DNA of 64,000 bases from an uncultured Collinsella sp. (GTDB taxonomy: Bacteria > Actinomycetota > Coriobacteriia > Coriobacteriales > Coriobacteriaceae), in assembly GCA_958443265.1 (NCBI GenBank), contig CAUCKA010000005.1, positions 67,814 to 131,813 on the forward strand. Direction: 5' to 3'. The position numbers and the translations under genes were made by a program. The notes beneath the pieces were generated by a model. The model was not told the DNA's origin and did not search any database. It saw only the letters and a list, made by a program, of their open reading frames with translations. Below, piece after piece: positions 1 to 7,167 of this stretch. The stretch's first letter is position 1. Every line of letters begins with the position of its first letter.

Positions 1-744
1 ATGACTATGCCCGAGGTCGCCTACACCTACGCTCTGCCCAAGGACGTGTGCGACAAGTACCACGTGCGCAAGTACGGCGCCCACGGTACGAGCCACCGCT
101 ATGAGTGGATGATGGCCAAGGAGATCCTGGGTTCGCGCTGCCACCGTCTGCTTTCGTGTCATCTGGGCAACGGCGCTTCGCTCGCCGCCATCGAGGACGG
201 TGTATGCCGCGATACCACGATGGGCCTCACGCCGCTCGACGGCCTGATGATGGGCACCCGTTGTGGTTCCATTGACCCGGCTACCGTGTGCTACCTGCAG
301 CGCGAGGGCGGCTACAGCTACCAGGAAGTCGATGACATGATGAACAAGCAGTCTGGTCTGCTTGCCATCTCGGGCATCTCCAACGACGCCCGGGACATCC
401 GTACGCGCGCCTCCGAGGGCGACGAGCGCTGCCTGCTCGCCTTCGATATGTTCGCCTACAAGGCCATGCAGCAGGCCGGCTCCATGATCGCTTCCATGGC
501 GGGCGTGGACACCATCACCTTTACCGCCGGCATCGGCGAGAACGACTGGTCGATCCGCAAGGCCTTCTGCGACTGCTTTGAGTGGCTGGGCGTGCGCATC
601 GACAACAACAAGAACCGCGAGGCCGTGGGCAACGGCCCGCAGGCTATCAGCGCCGCCGGCTCTTCCGTCACGGTCATGGTCATCCCCACCGACGAGGAAT
701 ACATGATCGCCCACGACGTCGAGCGCCTGACCAAGAACAACTAG
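1..744 (+). CDS. ackA: acetate kinase, C-terminal part (5' end outside window)
   Basis: Acetate kinase converts acetyl phosphate and ADP to acetate and ATP, the last step of fermentative acetate formation in the cytoplasm. The visible 247 residues match the C-terminal 60% of the roughly 400-residue family. They include AHGTSH (27-32), the phosphate-binding CHLGNGAS (53-60), the TTMGLTPLDGLMMGTRCG block (72-89) and FTAGIGEN near 175. The reading frame is open to the window edge, and the ATG at base 1 corresponds to an internal Met in family members (the TMPE segment), so it is not the true start. Its usual partner pta lies just downstream on the opposite strand rather than in the same operon. 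Confidence 0.95.
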   Translation: MTMPEVAYTYALPKDVCDKYHVRKYGAHGTSHRYEWMMAKEILGSRCHRLLSCHLGNGASLAAIEDGVCRDTTMGLTPLDGLMMGTRCGSIDPATVCYLQREGGYSYQEVDDMMNKQSGLLAISGISNDARDIRTRASEGDERCLLAFDMFAYKAMQQAGSMIASMAGVDTITFTAGIGENDWSIRKAFCDCFEWLGVRIDNNKNREAVGNGPQAISAAGSSVTVMVIPTDEEYMIAHDVERLTKNN

Positions 745-769
745 TGCGTTCGCTTGCGATTGAACGAAG

Positions 770-802
770 GGCCTCCTGAGCAGCAGCTCAGGAGGCCTTT
801 TT
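770..802 (+). terminator. intrinsic terminator of ackA
   Basis: An 11-bp perfect stem (GGCCTCCTGAG / CTCAGGAGGCC) with a six-base loop is followed by TTTTT, 25 bases after the ackA stop. Confidence 0.9.
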
Positions 803-950
803 GCTAGCAGGCGGAAATTCCAGTCCCAAAGTTATCATCACCAGTAACGCCTGCGCTCCCAGCAACGACACCCATCCATTTAGATCCTCAGCCCCAGCTC
901 GTAGCCAAGCCGCTGCCCACTCCAGATGCTCTGATTGCTACGTGGCGGCA
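803..950. other. non-coding part of the ackA-pta gap
   Basis: No convincing gene is present. The plus strand is clearly C-rich relative to G from about 830 to 930. The rest of this 348-bp convergent gap is taken up by the inverted-repeat element at 951-1077. Confidence 0.6.
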
Positions 951-1077
951 GGGACCCTACAGGGTAAAGCTCTGAAAACATTCCGCAGGACGGAGGAAGC
1001 CCCCGCCGCACGTAGTGCGCAGCGGGGGCTTCCGACATGTCCGAGGACGTTTTCAGAGCTTTACCCTGTAGGGTCCC
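951..1077 (-). repeat. nested inverted-repeat element, copy A (3' of pta)
   Basis: Outer arms 951-979 and 1049-1077 are perfect 29-bp reverse complements. Inside them a second 12-bp perfect inverted repeat (GGAAGCCCCCGC, 995-1006 / 1022-1033) encloses a third small stem (CGCAC-gta-GTGCG, 1007-1019). The spacers carry TTCCGCAGGA (982-991) and AGGAC (1044-1048). Similar blocks occur in the same order at the copies near 4564, 4771 and 62783. The element starts 15 bases past the pta stop and is oriented with pta. No U-tract follows it. Confidence 0.85.
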
Positions 1078-1092
1078 GAGGGGCTATGTCCG

Positions 1093-2073
1093 CTACTCAG
1101 CCATCTGAGCCTGGACGGCGGTGATGGCTACGACACCCACGATGTCGTCGGCAGAACAGCCGCGCGACAGGTCGTTGACCGGCTTGGCGATGCCCTGCAG
1201 GATGGGGCCGTAGGCGTCGGCACCGGCGAAGCGCTGGACCAGCTTGTAGCCGATGTTGCCGGCCTCGAGGTCGGGGAACACGAGCACGTTGGCCTTGCCG
1301 GCGACAGAGGAGCCGGGAGCCTTGAGCTGGGCGACGGTGGGGACGATAGCGGCGTCGAGCTGCAGGTCGCCATCGATGGCGAGCTCGGGAGCCTTCTCCT
1401 TGCAGAACTTCACGGCCTCCTGGACCTTCTTGGCGACCTCGCCGCCGGCGGAGCCCATGGTGGAGTAGGAGAGCATGGCCACGTGCGGCTCAACGTTGCC
1501 CATGAAGGTGGACCAGGAGTGAGCGGAGGCGATGGCGATCTCGGAGAGCTCGTCGGAGGACGGGTTGATGTTGAGGCCGCAGTCGGCGAAGATCAGCGTG
1601 CCGTCGGTGCCGAACTGCGGGGTGTCGGTGCACATCACGAAGAAGGCCGAGACCAGCTTGGTGCCCGGGGCGGTCTTGAGGATCTGAAGCGCGGGGCGCA
1701 GGGTGTCGGCGGTGGAGTGGCAGGCGCCGGAGACCAGGCCGTCGGCGTCGCCCATCTTGACCATCATGGTGCCAAAGTAGGTGGCGTCCATCACCTGGGC
1801 GCGAGCCTGCTCGATGGTAACGCCCTTCTTGGCGCGGAGCTCGGCAAACTTCTGCGCGTACTCCTCGTGCTTCTCGGCATTGCGCGGGTCGATGACGGTG
1901 GCGACGGGAACGTTGATCTCGTTGGGATCGCCCAGGATGACGATGTTGGCCAGGCCTTCCTCGATGATCTTGTTGGCCGCGACGATGGTGCGCGGATCCT
2001 CGCCCTCGGGCAGGACGATGGTCTTAAGGTCGGCCTTGGCGGCAGACTTCATACGGTTTAGGAAATCGCTCAT
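1093..2073 (-). CDS. pta: phosphate acetyltransferase
   Basis: Transfers the acetyl group of acetyl-CoA to phosphate, giving acetyl phosphate for AckA. The 326-residue length fits the short, single-domain Pta form that lacks the N-terminal DRTGG/P-loop part. Family segments are visible: VLPEGEDPRT (20-29), GACHSTADTLRPALQI near 136 and YSTMGSAGGEVAKK near 203. The ATG at 2073 is preceded by AAGGAG with a four-base spacer. The gene converges on ackA and is followed by inverted-repeat copy A. Confidence 0.95.
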   Translation of the reverse strand: MSDFLNRMKSAAKADLKTIVLPEGEDPRTIVAANKIIEEGLANIVILGDPNEINVPVATVIDPRNAEKHEEYAQKFAELRAKKGVTIEQARAQVMDATYFGTMMVKMGDADGLVSGACHSTADTLRPALQILKTAPGTKLVSAFFVMCTDTPQFGTDGTLIFADCGLNINPSSDELSEIAIASAHSWSTFMGNVEPHVAMLSYSTMGSAGGEVAKKVQEAVKFCKEKAPELAIDGDLQLDAAIVPTVAQLKAPGSSVAGKANVLVFPDLEAGNIGYKLVQRFAGADAYGPILQGIAKPVNDLSRGCSADDIVGVVAITAVQAQMAE

Positions 2074-2304
2074 GTTACTCCTTGCAAGCGTTTCGCTAAG
2101 CTCCAGGCGCCCGGCTGTTCACGAATAAACCCGCTGCTAGCGGGTTTACCTTTCAATTATGTACGCCGCGGTGCTTGAGCTTTCCTTGTGTGGCAAGCTC
2201 ATTATAGGACGCATTAGCGCTATAATCGCTCTGATAAATATGTCTCGAAGAATGTTCGAGAAAAGCCCAGCTAACGAGCCCGTGGCTTTTGACAAGGAGT
2301 ATCG
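2074..2304. promoter_or_regulatory. divergent pta/glf intergenic region
   Basis: Contains an 8-bp hairpin AAACCCGC-TGCTA-GCGGGTTT (2127-2147). Its right arm leads into GGTTTACCTTT (2144-2153 core), a motif repeated upstream of ftsZ and, with one change, upstream of the first arcA. A second inverted repeat GAGCTT/AAGCTC (2177-2200) lies just before a TATAAT at 2221-2226, a candidate -10 for glf; no good -35 is seen. No coding sequence is convincing. Confidence 0.5.
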
Positions 2305-3507
2305 ATGCAGATTACCTCAGGCCTGCCTGAAGGCTTTAACGCCGGCGCGTACGACATGATTGTCGTCGGTGCTGGATATGCCGGTGCCGTTTGCGCCCGC
2401 CGTCTTGCCGAGACCATCGGCTATCGTGTTGCCGTTTTGGAGCGCCGTAGCCACATTGCGGGCAATGCCTATGACTGCACTGACGAGGCCGGAATCCTGA
2501 TCCACGAGTACGGTCCGCATATCTATCACACCTTTAACGAGCGCGTGCACAATTTCCTGTCGCGCTTTACCAAGTGGACGGATTATCAGCACAAGGTGCT
2601 CGCCAACATCAACGGTACCCTTATGCCCGTGCCCTTCAACCATGCGAGTCTCAAGCTCGCCTTTGGTGACGAGCGCGGCGAGGAACTGTATCAGAAGCTC
2701 GTGGAGACCTTTGGCAAGGATGTCAAGGTGCCCATCATGGAGCTGCGCAAGAAGAACGACCCCGACTTGGCCGAGGTCGCCGATTACGTCTACGAGAACG
2801 TCTTTTTGCATTACACCATGAAGCAGTGGGGCCAGACGCCCGACCAGATCGATCCCTCGATCACTGGCCGCGTTCCCGTCTTTGTGGGCGACGATGACCG
2901 CTACTTCCCGCAGGCTCCCTTCCAGGGCATGCCGCAGGAGGGCTACACGGCGCTCTTTGAGCACATGCTCGACCACGACCTAATCGACGTGTTCTGCGAC
3001 GTGGACGCCCGCGATCTCTTTGAAATCGACGAGACCACCGTCAAGATCGATGGCAAGGTCTACGGCGGCGAGATTGTCTATACCGGTCCTCTCGATGAGC
3101 TGTTCAGCCTCGACTTGGGTGCGTTGCCGTACCGCACGCTCGATATGAAGTTCGAGACGCTCGATATGGACCAGTTCCAGCCCGTGGGCACCGTCAACTA
3201 CACCACGAGCGAGGACTACACGCGTATCACCGAGTTCAAGAACATGACCGGTCAGGTCCTGCCCGGCAAGACCACCATCATGAAGGAGTACTCCAAGGCC
3301 TATACGCCCGGCTCGGGCGAGACGCCGTACTACGCCATTCTTGAGCCCGAGGACCGTGAGCTCTATGAGCGCTATCTTGAGCGCGTCCAGAACCTGACGA
3401 ACTTCCACCCGGTGGGTCGTCTGGCCGAGTATCGTTACTACGATATGGACGCCGTGACCAATTCCGCCCTCGATCTTTCGGATGAGATTATCGCCTGCCA
3501 TGCATAA
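2305..3507 (+). CDS. glf: UDP-galactopyranose mutase
   Basis: Flavoenzyme that interconverts UDP-galactopyranose and UDP-galactofuranose, supplying galactofuranose for cell-surface glycans. The N-terminal FAD-binding fold is visible as VVGAGYAGAVCA (20-31), followed by ERRSHIAGNAYD, and HEYGPHIYHTFNERV is the typical Glf block. The 400-residue length is normal. The ATG at 2305 has AAGGAG seven bases upstream. The next gene, a glycosyltransferase, overlaps its end by eight bases, which suggests translational coupling and a joint role in galactofuranose-containing polymer synthesis. Confidence 0.95.
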   Translation: MQITSGLPEGFNAGAYDMIVVGAGYAGAVCARRLAETIGYRVAVLERRSHIAGNAYDCTDEAGILIHEYGPHIYHTFNERVHNFLSRFTKWTDYQHKVLANINGTLMPVPFNHASLKLAFGDERGEELYQKLVETFGKDVKVPIMELRKKNDPDLAEVADYVYENVFLHYTMKQWGQTPDQIDPSITGRVPVFVGDDDRYFPQAPFQGMPQEGYTALFEHMLDHDLIDVFCDVDARDLFEIDETTVKIDGKVYGGEIVYTGPLDELFSLDLGALPYRTLDMKFETLDMDQFQPVGTVNYTTSEDYTRITEFKNMTGQVLPGKTTIMKEYSKAYTPGSGETPYYAILEPEDRELYERYLERVQNLTNFHPVGRLAEYRYYDMDAVTNSALDLSDEIIACHA

Positions 3508-4531
3508 AGTCATAACATTCGGTATTCCCTCGTATAACGCCGCCAAGGACATGGACCATTGCATCACCTCCATCTTGGAGGGGAGCAATTACGCCACCGA
3601 TATCGAGATTATCGTGGTGGACGACGGCTCCAAGGACGAGACGGCCGCCAAGGCCGACGAGTGGGAGGCCCGTTATCCTGGAATCATCCGCGCGGTGCAC
3701 CAGGAGAACGGCGGTCACGGTATTGCCGTCCTTTCGGGTCTGCGCGAGGCGCAGGGCACTTACTACAAGGTTGTTGATTCGGACGACTGGCTTGACGGCG
3801 CTGCCCTTTCGACCATGCTGTCGATTCTGCGTGGCTTTGAAGAGCGCGACCAGCGCGTTGACCTGTTTATCTCGAACTACGTGTACGAGAAGGTTTACGA
3901 GGGCACGCATACCGCTATTGGCTACAAATTTGCCCTGCCACGCAAAAAGATCTTTTCCTGGGATCAGATCGGTCATTTCCGCCTGGACCAGAACCTACTC
4001 ATGCACAGCCTGTGCTATCGCACGGATGTGCTGCGCGAGTCCAACCTTCCCATGCCGCCGCACACGTTCTATGTGGACAACATCTACGCCTACGTGCCGC
4101 TGCCGCGTTGCAAGACCATGTACTACGCCGACATCGACCTCTACCGCTACTTTATCGGTCGCGAAGGTCAGAGCGTCAACGAGGCAACGATGGTCAAGCG
4201 TCTGGACCAGCAGTTCCGTGTTACGCGTATCATGATGGAGTCGTACCACCTGTACAGCGATGTCGAGTCGTCGCGCCTGCGTTCGTACATGATGGGCTAC
4301 TTCACCATGATGATGGCGATCTGCTCGGTGCTCACCAAGCTTTCTGAGGAAGATTGCGCTGACGAGCGCCTAAAGACGCTGTGGAATGATTTGAAGGCCT
4401 ACGACGAGCGCATGTATCGTCGTGCCCGCTACGGCGTGGTCGGGTTCTTCACCAACCTGCGCGGACGGGCCGGAGACAAAACCACACTCGGCCTATACCG
4501 TCTTGCCTCAAAGATCTTCAAATTCAACTAG
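3500..4531 (+). CDS. family 2 glycosyltransferase
   Basis: A GT-A fold, inverting glycosyltransferase (GT2) that uses a nucleotide sugar. VVDDGSKD (39-46) and the DSDDW motif near residue 98 provide nucleotide and metal binding. The N-terminus MHKVITFGIPSYN is the typical first strand, so the ATG at 3500 is preferred over the ATG at 3482, which would add six residues unlike the family. There is no obvious membrane segment, so it is probably cytoplasmic. Its overlap with glf makes a galactofuranosyl- or exopolysaccharide transferase plausible, but the acceptor cannot be read from sequence. Confidence 0.85.
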   Translation: MHKVITFGIPSYNAAKDMDHCITSILEGSNYATDIEIIVVDDGSKDETAAKADEWEARYPGIIRAVHQENGGHGIAVLSGLREAQGTYYKVVDSDDWLDGAALSTMLSILRGFEERDQRVDLFISNYVYEKVYEGTHTAIGYKFALPRKKIFSWDQIGHFRLDQNLLMHSLCYRTDVLRESNLPMPPHTFYVDNIYAYVPLPRCKTMYYADIDLYRYFIGREGQSVNEATMVKRLDQQFRVTRIMMESYHLYSDVESSRLRSYMMGYFTMMMAICSVLTKLSEEDCADERLKTLWNDLKAYDERMYRRARYGVVGFFTNLRGRAGDKTTLGLYRLASKIFKFN

Positions 4532-4563
4532 CTGCTGAGTAATCGCTGCTGATAGGTTGACTG

Positions 4564-4673
4564 GGCCCCTTGGCCTTTAGTTTGCTACTGCGAACAGTCC
4601 TGCTCGCACGGAAAGCACATTAAGTGCTTTCCGGCTCGTGCGGAACTTGTATCAAACTAAAGGCCAAGGGGCC
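4564..4673 (+). repeat. nested inverted-repeat element, copy B (3' of GT2 gene)
   Basis: Outer arms 4564-4584 and 4653-4673 are perfect 21-bp reverse complements (GGCCCCTTGG... / ...CCAAGGGGCC). The inner hairpin is GGAAAGCAC-ATTAA-GTGCTTTCC (4610-4632). The core reads ACAGTCCT, hairpin, GGCTCGTGCGGAA on the plus strand, the same direction as the preceding gene. It begins 32 bases past the stop. The outer arm sequence is unrelated to that of the other copies. Confidence 0.85.
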
Positions 4674-4770
4674 TCTGCTATAAGAATCAATTGTCAGGCT
4701 GTCTGAATTTGAAGATCTTAGACGCGCGGTACACAGGGGCCTGGGCTGAAAAGAATTTGGTTGGTAGTCG
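4674..4770. other. spacer between two inverted-repeat elements
   Basis: A 97-bp stretch between copies B and C in the convergent gap; no gene or clear site is seen in it. Confidence 0.5.
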
Positions 4771-4891
4771 GTCGGAGGCGGGCGGGCGTTACGTTTGTCG
4801 CGAGTTTCGCATGCAAAGAAGGCCACTTAATGTGGCCTTCGTCTTGCATAGGACTGTAGAGCAGCAAACGTAACGCCCGCCCGCCTCCGAC
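4771..4891 (-). repeat. nested inverted-repeat element, copy C (3' of S58 peptidase)
   Basis: Outer arms 4771-4797 and 4865-4891 are perfect 27-bp reverse complements. The inner hairpin is GAAGGCCAC-TTAAT-GTGGCCTTC (4818-4840), flanked by TGCA/TTGCA. Read on the minus strand the core is ACAGTCCT, hairpin with CACATTAAGTG, then TGCATGCGAAA, matching copy B. It starts 15 bases after the peptidase stop, in that gene's orientation. Confidence 0.85.
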
Positions 4892-4906
4892 TGACGGTCG
4901 AGTGGA

Positions 4907-5908
4907 TTACTTCGCGGCGCCGGGGATGCCGTGGGAGGTTTTGGCGGTTTTGGCTCCGTTTACGATGGCAGTTTCCAGGGCCCTTACGGCGAGCATGCCC
5001 AGCAGGTCTAGGGGAACGGCGGCGCTTGCCTGGGCGCCCAGTTTGCCGCTGGCGAGGGTGTAGATGGTGTCGCCGTCGTTGGTGGTGTGTGTGGGGCGGA
5101 TGGCGTGTGCGTAGGCGTCTGCGGCCATCTGGGAGACCTTGGTGGCTTGTGCCTTAGTGAGTTCCACGTTGGTGACGATGCAGCTGATGGTGGTGTTGGT
5201 GCGGTCGAGCGGCATCTGCATGGATCCGGCGGCGGCAAAGGCTGCGAGTTCCATGTCGATAATCTGGTCGCTATCGGCGGCGGCGCGCATGCCGGCGACC
5301 CACTCGCCGGTGAAGGGGTCGACCACGTTGCCGCAGGCGTTGACCGAAACCACGGCGCCTACCTTAACGGGACCGAGCGCCACGGCGGCAGCGCCAAGGC
5401 CGGCTTTCATGCAGGTGGTGGGCCCCATGAGCTTTCCGACGGTGGCACCCGTGCCGGCACCTACATTGCCCTGTTCGAGCGTGGTGGGGGTGTTGTCGAG
5501 TGCCTCGCGCACGGCTGCGATGCCGGCTTCAATGTCGGGGCGAACGGTGGGATCGCCAAAGGCGAGGTCGAAGATACAGCTGGAGCACACGATAGGCACC
5601 TGCGTGGGGCCGACGGAAAGGCCGATGCCACGGCTCTCAAGCTCGCGAGCGACGCCGCTTGCAGCCTCGAGGCCAAAGGCCGATCCGCCCGAAAGGCAGA
5701 CGGCGTGGACCTTGTCGACGGTGTTCTCGGGTCGCAGCAGGTCGGTTTCGCGCGATGCTGGAGCGCCGCCGCGAACGTCAACACCGCCGGTAGCGCCCTC
5801 GGACGCCACGATTACGGTACAGCCGGTGCCGGCCTTTTCGTCGGTATAGTTACCAAAGCAAAAGCCATCGACATCGCAAACGTCAATGGCCTCGAGCAGT
5901 GTATCCAT
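4907..5908 (-). CDS. P1/DmpA family peptidase (MEROPS S58)
   Basis: Member of the DmpA-like N-terminal nucleophile aminopeptidases, which cleave themselves to expose a Ser/Thr nucleophile. The probable cleavage site is N238-T239 in RTNTTISCIVTN, followed by the conserved LTKAQA helix. Other family blocks are AVCLSGGSAFGLEAASGV (69-86), GNVGAGTGATVGK (147-159) and VNACGNVVDP near 189. The 333-residue length is typical and no signal peptide is seen. The start at 5908 follows TAGGAG. It appears monocistronic. The substrate is unknown; D-amino-acid or beta-peptide aminopeptidase activity is possible by family. Confidence 0.88.
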   Translation of the reverse strand: MDTLLEAIDVCDVDGFCFGNYTDEKAGTGCTVIVASEGATGGVDVRGGAPASRETDLLRPENTVDKVHAVCLSGGSAFGLEAASGVARELESRGIGLSVGPTQVPIVCSSCIFDLAFGDPTVRPDIEAGIAAVREALDNTPTTLEQGNVGAGTGATVGKLMGPTTCMKAGLGAAAVALGPVKVGAVVSVNACGNVVDPFTGEWVAGMRAAADSDQIIDMELAAFAAAGSMQMPLDRTNTTISCIVTNVELTKAQATKVSQMAADAYAHAIRPTHTTNDGDTIYTLASGKLGAQASAAVPLDLLGMLAVRALETAIVNGAKTAKTSHGIPGAAK

Positions 5909-5978
5909 GTTTAACTCCTATCGGTTTTCCGCCGCGCCATGTGCCCGGTCGGGATCCGTACGGTACGCCAAAATTGTA

Positions 5979-6001
5979 GGCGCTGGGGGATACCCAGCGC
6001 C
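5979..6001 (-). terminator. terminator downstream of maf
   Basis: A 9-bp perfect stem GGCGCTGGG/CCCAGCGCC with a five-base loop lies just beyond the maf stop on the minus strand; TACAATTTT follows in the transcript. Confidence 0.7.
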
Positions 6002-6009
6002 AGATGCAA

Positions 6010-6591
6010 TTACGAGAGTTTTTGAATCGCGCGCGCGACGCGAGCGATGGGTAGGCCCACCACGTTATAGAAGTCGCCCGATATATCATGCACGAGCATG
6101 CGTCCTCCTGTGCCCTGAATGCCGTAGGCGCCGGCCTTGTCCATGGGCTCACCCGAGGCGACGTAGTGCTCGATCTGTTCGTCGTTGAGCTCGTAGAACG
6201 TCACGTCGGTCACATCGACAAAGGACAGGCTCTCGGCGGCATGTGGGGCGGCCGTATCGCCTGCCTTAACGATGCAGACGCCGGTTGCGACCTGGTGTGT
6301 GCGGCCCGAAAGCTCACGGAGCATGGTACACGCCTCGTCCTCGGTTGCCGGCTTGCCCAGAATCTTGTCGTCAAAGGTGACGATGGTGTCGGCCGCGACC
6401 GTCAGCTCATTGGGCTCGGCATGCTCGGCGGCAACGGCGGCGGCTTTGGCGCGTGCTAAGCGTTCAACGAGCGTAAGCGGGGCCTCGCCATCAAAAGGAG
6501 TCTCGTCGATGTCAGCGGGAATGACGCGGATGTCATAGCCCGCCTCGCGCATCAGCTCGATGCGGCGCGGTGATTGCGAGGCCAAAATCAT
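6010..6591 (-). CDS. maf: Maf-type nucleoside triphosphate pyrophosphatase
   Basis: Maf/YhdE proteins hydrolyse dTTP/UTP or modified nucleotides to the monophosphate as house-cleaning enzymes. The N-terminal ASQSPRRIELM (4-14) and the ADTIVTFDDKILGKP segment near residue 68 are the family signatures. The 193-residue length is normal. Its ATG overlaps the stop codon of the upstream DJ-1 gene (ATGA, 6588-6591), indicating coupling. Substrate preference (dTTP/UTP versus other) cannot be assigned from the sequence alone. Confidence 0.92.
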   Translation of the reverse strand: MILASQSPRRIELMREAGYDIRVIPADIDETPFDGEAPLTLVERLARAKAAAVAAEHAEPNELTVAADTIVTFDDKILGKPATEDEACTMLRELSGRTHQVATGVCIVKAGDTAAPHAAESLSFVDVTDVTFYELNDEQIEHYVASGEPMDKAGAYGIQGTGGRMLVHDISGDFYNVVGLPIARVARAIQKLS

Positions 6592-7130
6592 AGCTGAATG
6601 CCCTCGGCAACCTTCTCGACAGCCTTGTCGCCGGCGAGCGTGCGCAGCAGCTCAAGCGCGAAGGGGAGCGACTGGGCCATGCCGCTGGCGGTGATGATGT
6701 TGCCGTCTTGCGTAACCTTCTCGCCGGTATAGGCGCCTTCGGGGAAGCTCTTCTCAAAGCCAGGGAAGCACGTGGCGTGGCGCCCCTCGAGCAGGTCGAG
6801 CTCACCCAGGATAAACGGGGCGGCGCAGATGGCGGCGACATGCTTGGCGGCGGCGAACTCGCAGACCACGTCGCAGACGCGCTGGTCGGCACGCAGGTTG
6901 GTGGCGCCGGGCAGGCCGCCAGGTAGCACGACGCAGTCGTACTCGTCAAAGTTGATCTCGTCAAAGAGCGCATCGCAGGTCACGGGAATCTGCAGCGAGC
7001 TTACGACCTCGCGCGTGGGCATGATCGAGACAAGCGTGGCGCGCACGCCGCCGCGACGCATGACATCGACCATGGTCAGGCATTCAATAGTTTCAAAGCC
7101 ATCGGCGGCGAGAACGGCAACGCTGGGCAT
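6588..7130 (-). CDS. DJ-1/PfpI family protein
   Basis: A 180-residue DJ-1/ThiJ/PfpI protein. The nucleophile-elbow cysteine is C102 in AAICAAPFIL, with an acidic residue at E13/E16 (GFETIE) where DJ-1 has its conserved Glu, and VVLPGGLPGATNL near 67-80. The start at 7130 was chosen because AGGAG lies five bases upstream and MPSVAVLAADGFE is the canonical first strand; the open frame extends 55 codons further upstream without family similarity. It is coupled to maf by a 4-bp overlap. The family includes deglycase/glyoxalase-like and chaperone-like members; the activity here is open. Confidence 0.9.
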   Translation of the reverse strand: MPSVAVLAADGFETIECLTMVDVMRRGGVRATLVSIMPTREVVSSLQIPVTCDALFDEINFDEYDCVVLPGGLPGATNLRADQRVCDVVCEFAAAKHVAAICAAPFILGELDLLEGRHATCFPGFEKSFPEGAYTGEKVTQDGNIITASGMAQSLPFALELLRTLAGDKAVEKVAEGIQL

Positions 7131-7167
7131 GAGGGCTCCTTTCATAGGCGGCATACAATTAGCCGTC

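Noticed and set aside
801..1124. 107-codon plus-strand frame between ackA and pta
   Set aside because: Begins in the ackA terminator, runs through the palindrome and into the pta end; no ribosome site.
2159..2359. 66-codon frame before glf
   Set aside because: Overlaps the candidate promoter and the glf start; no ribosome site and no similarity.
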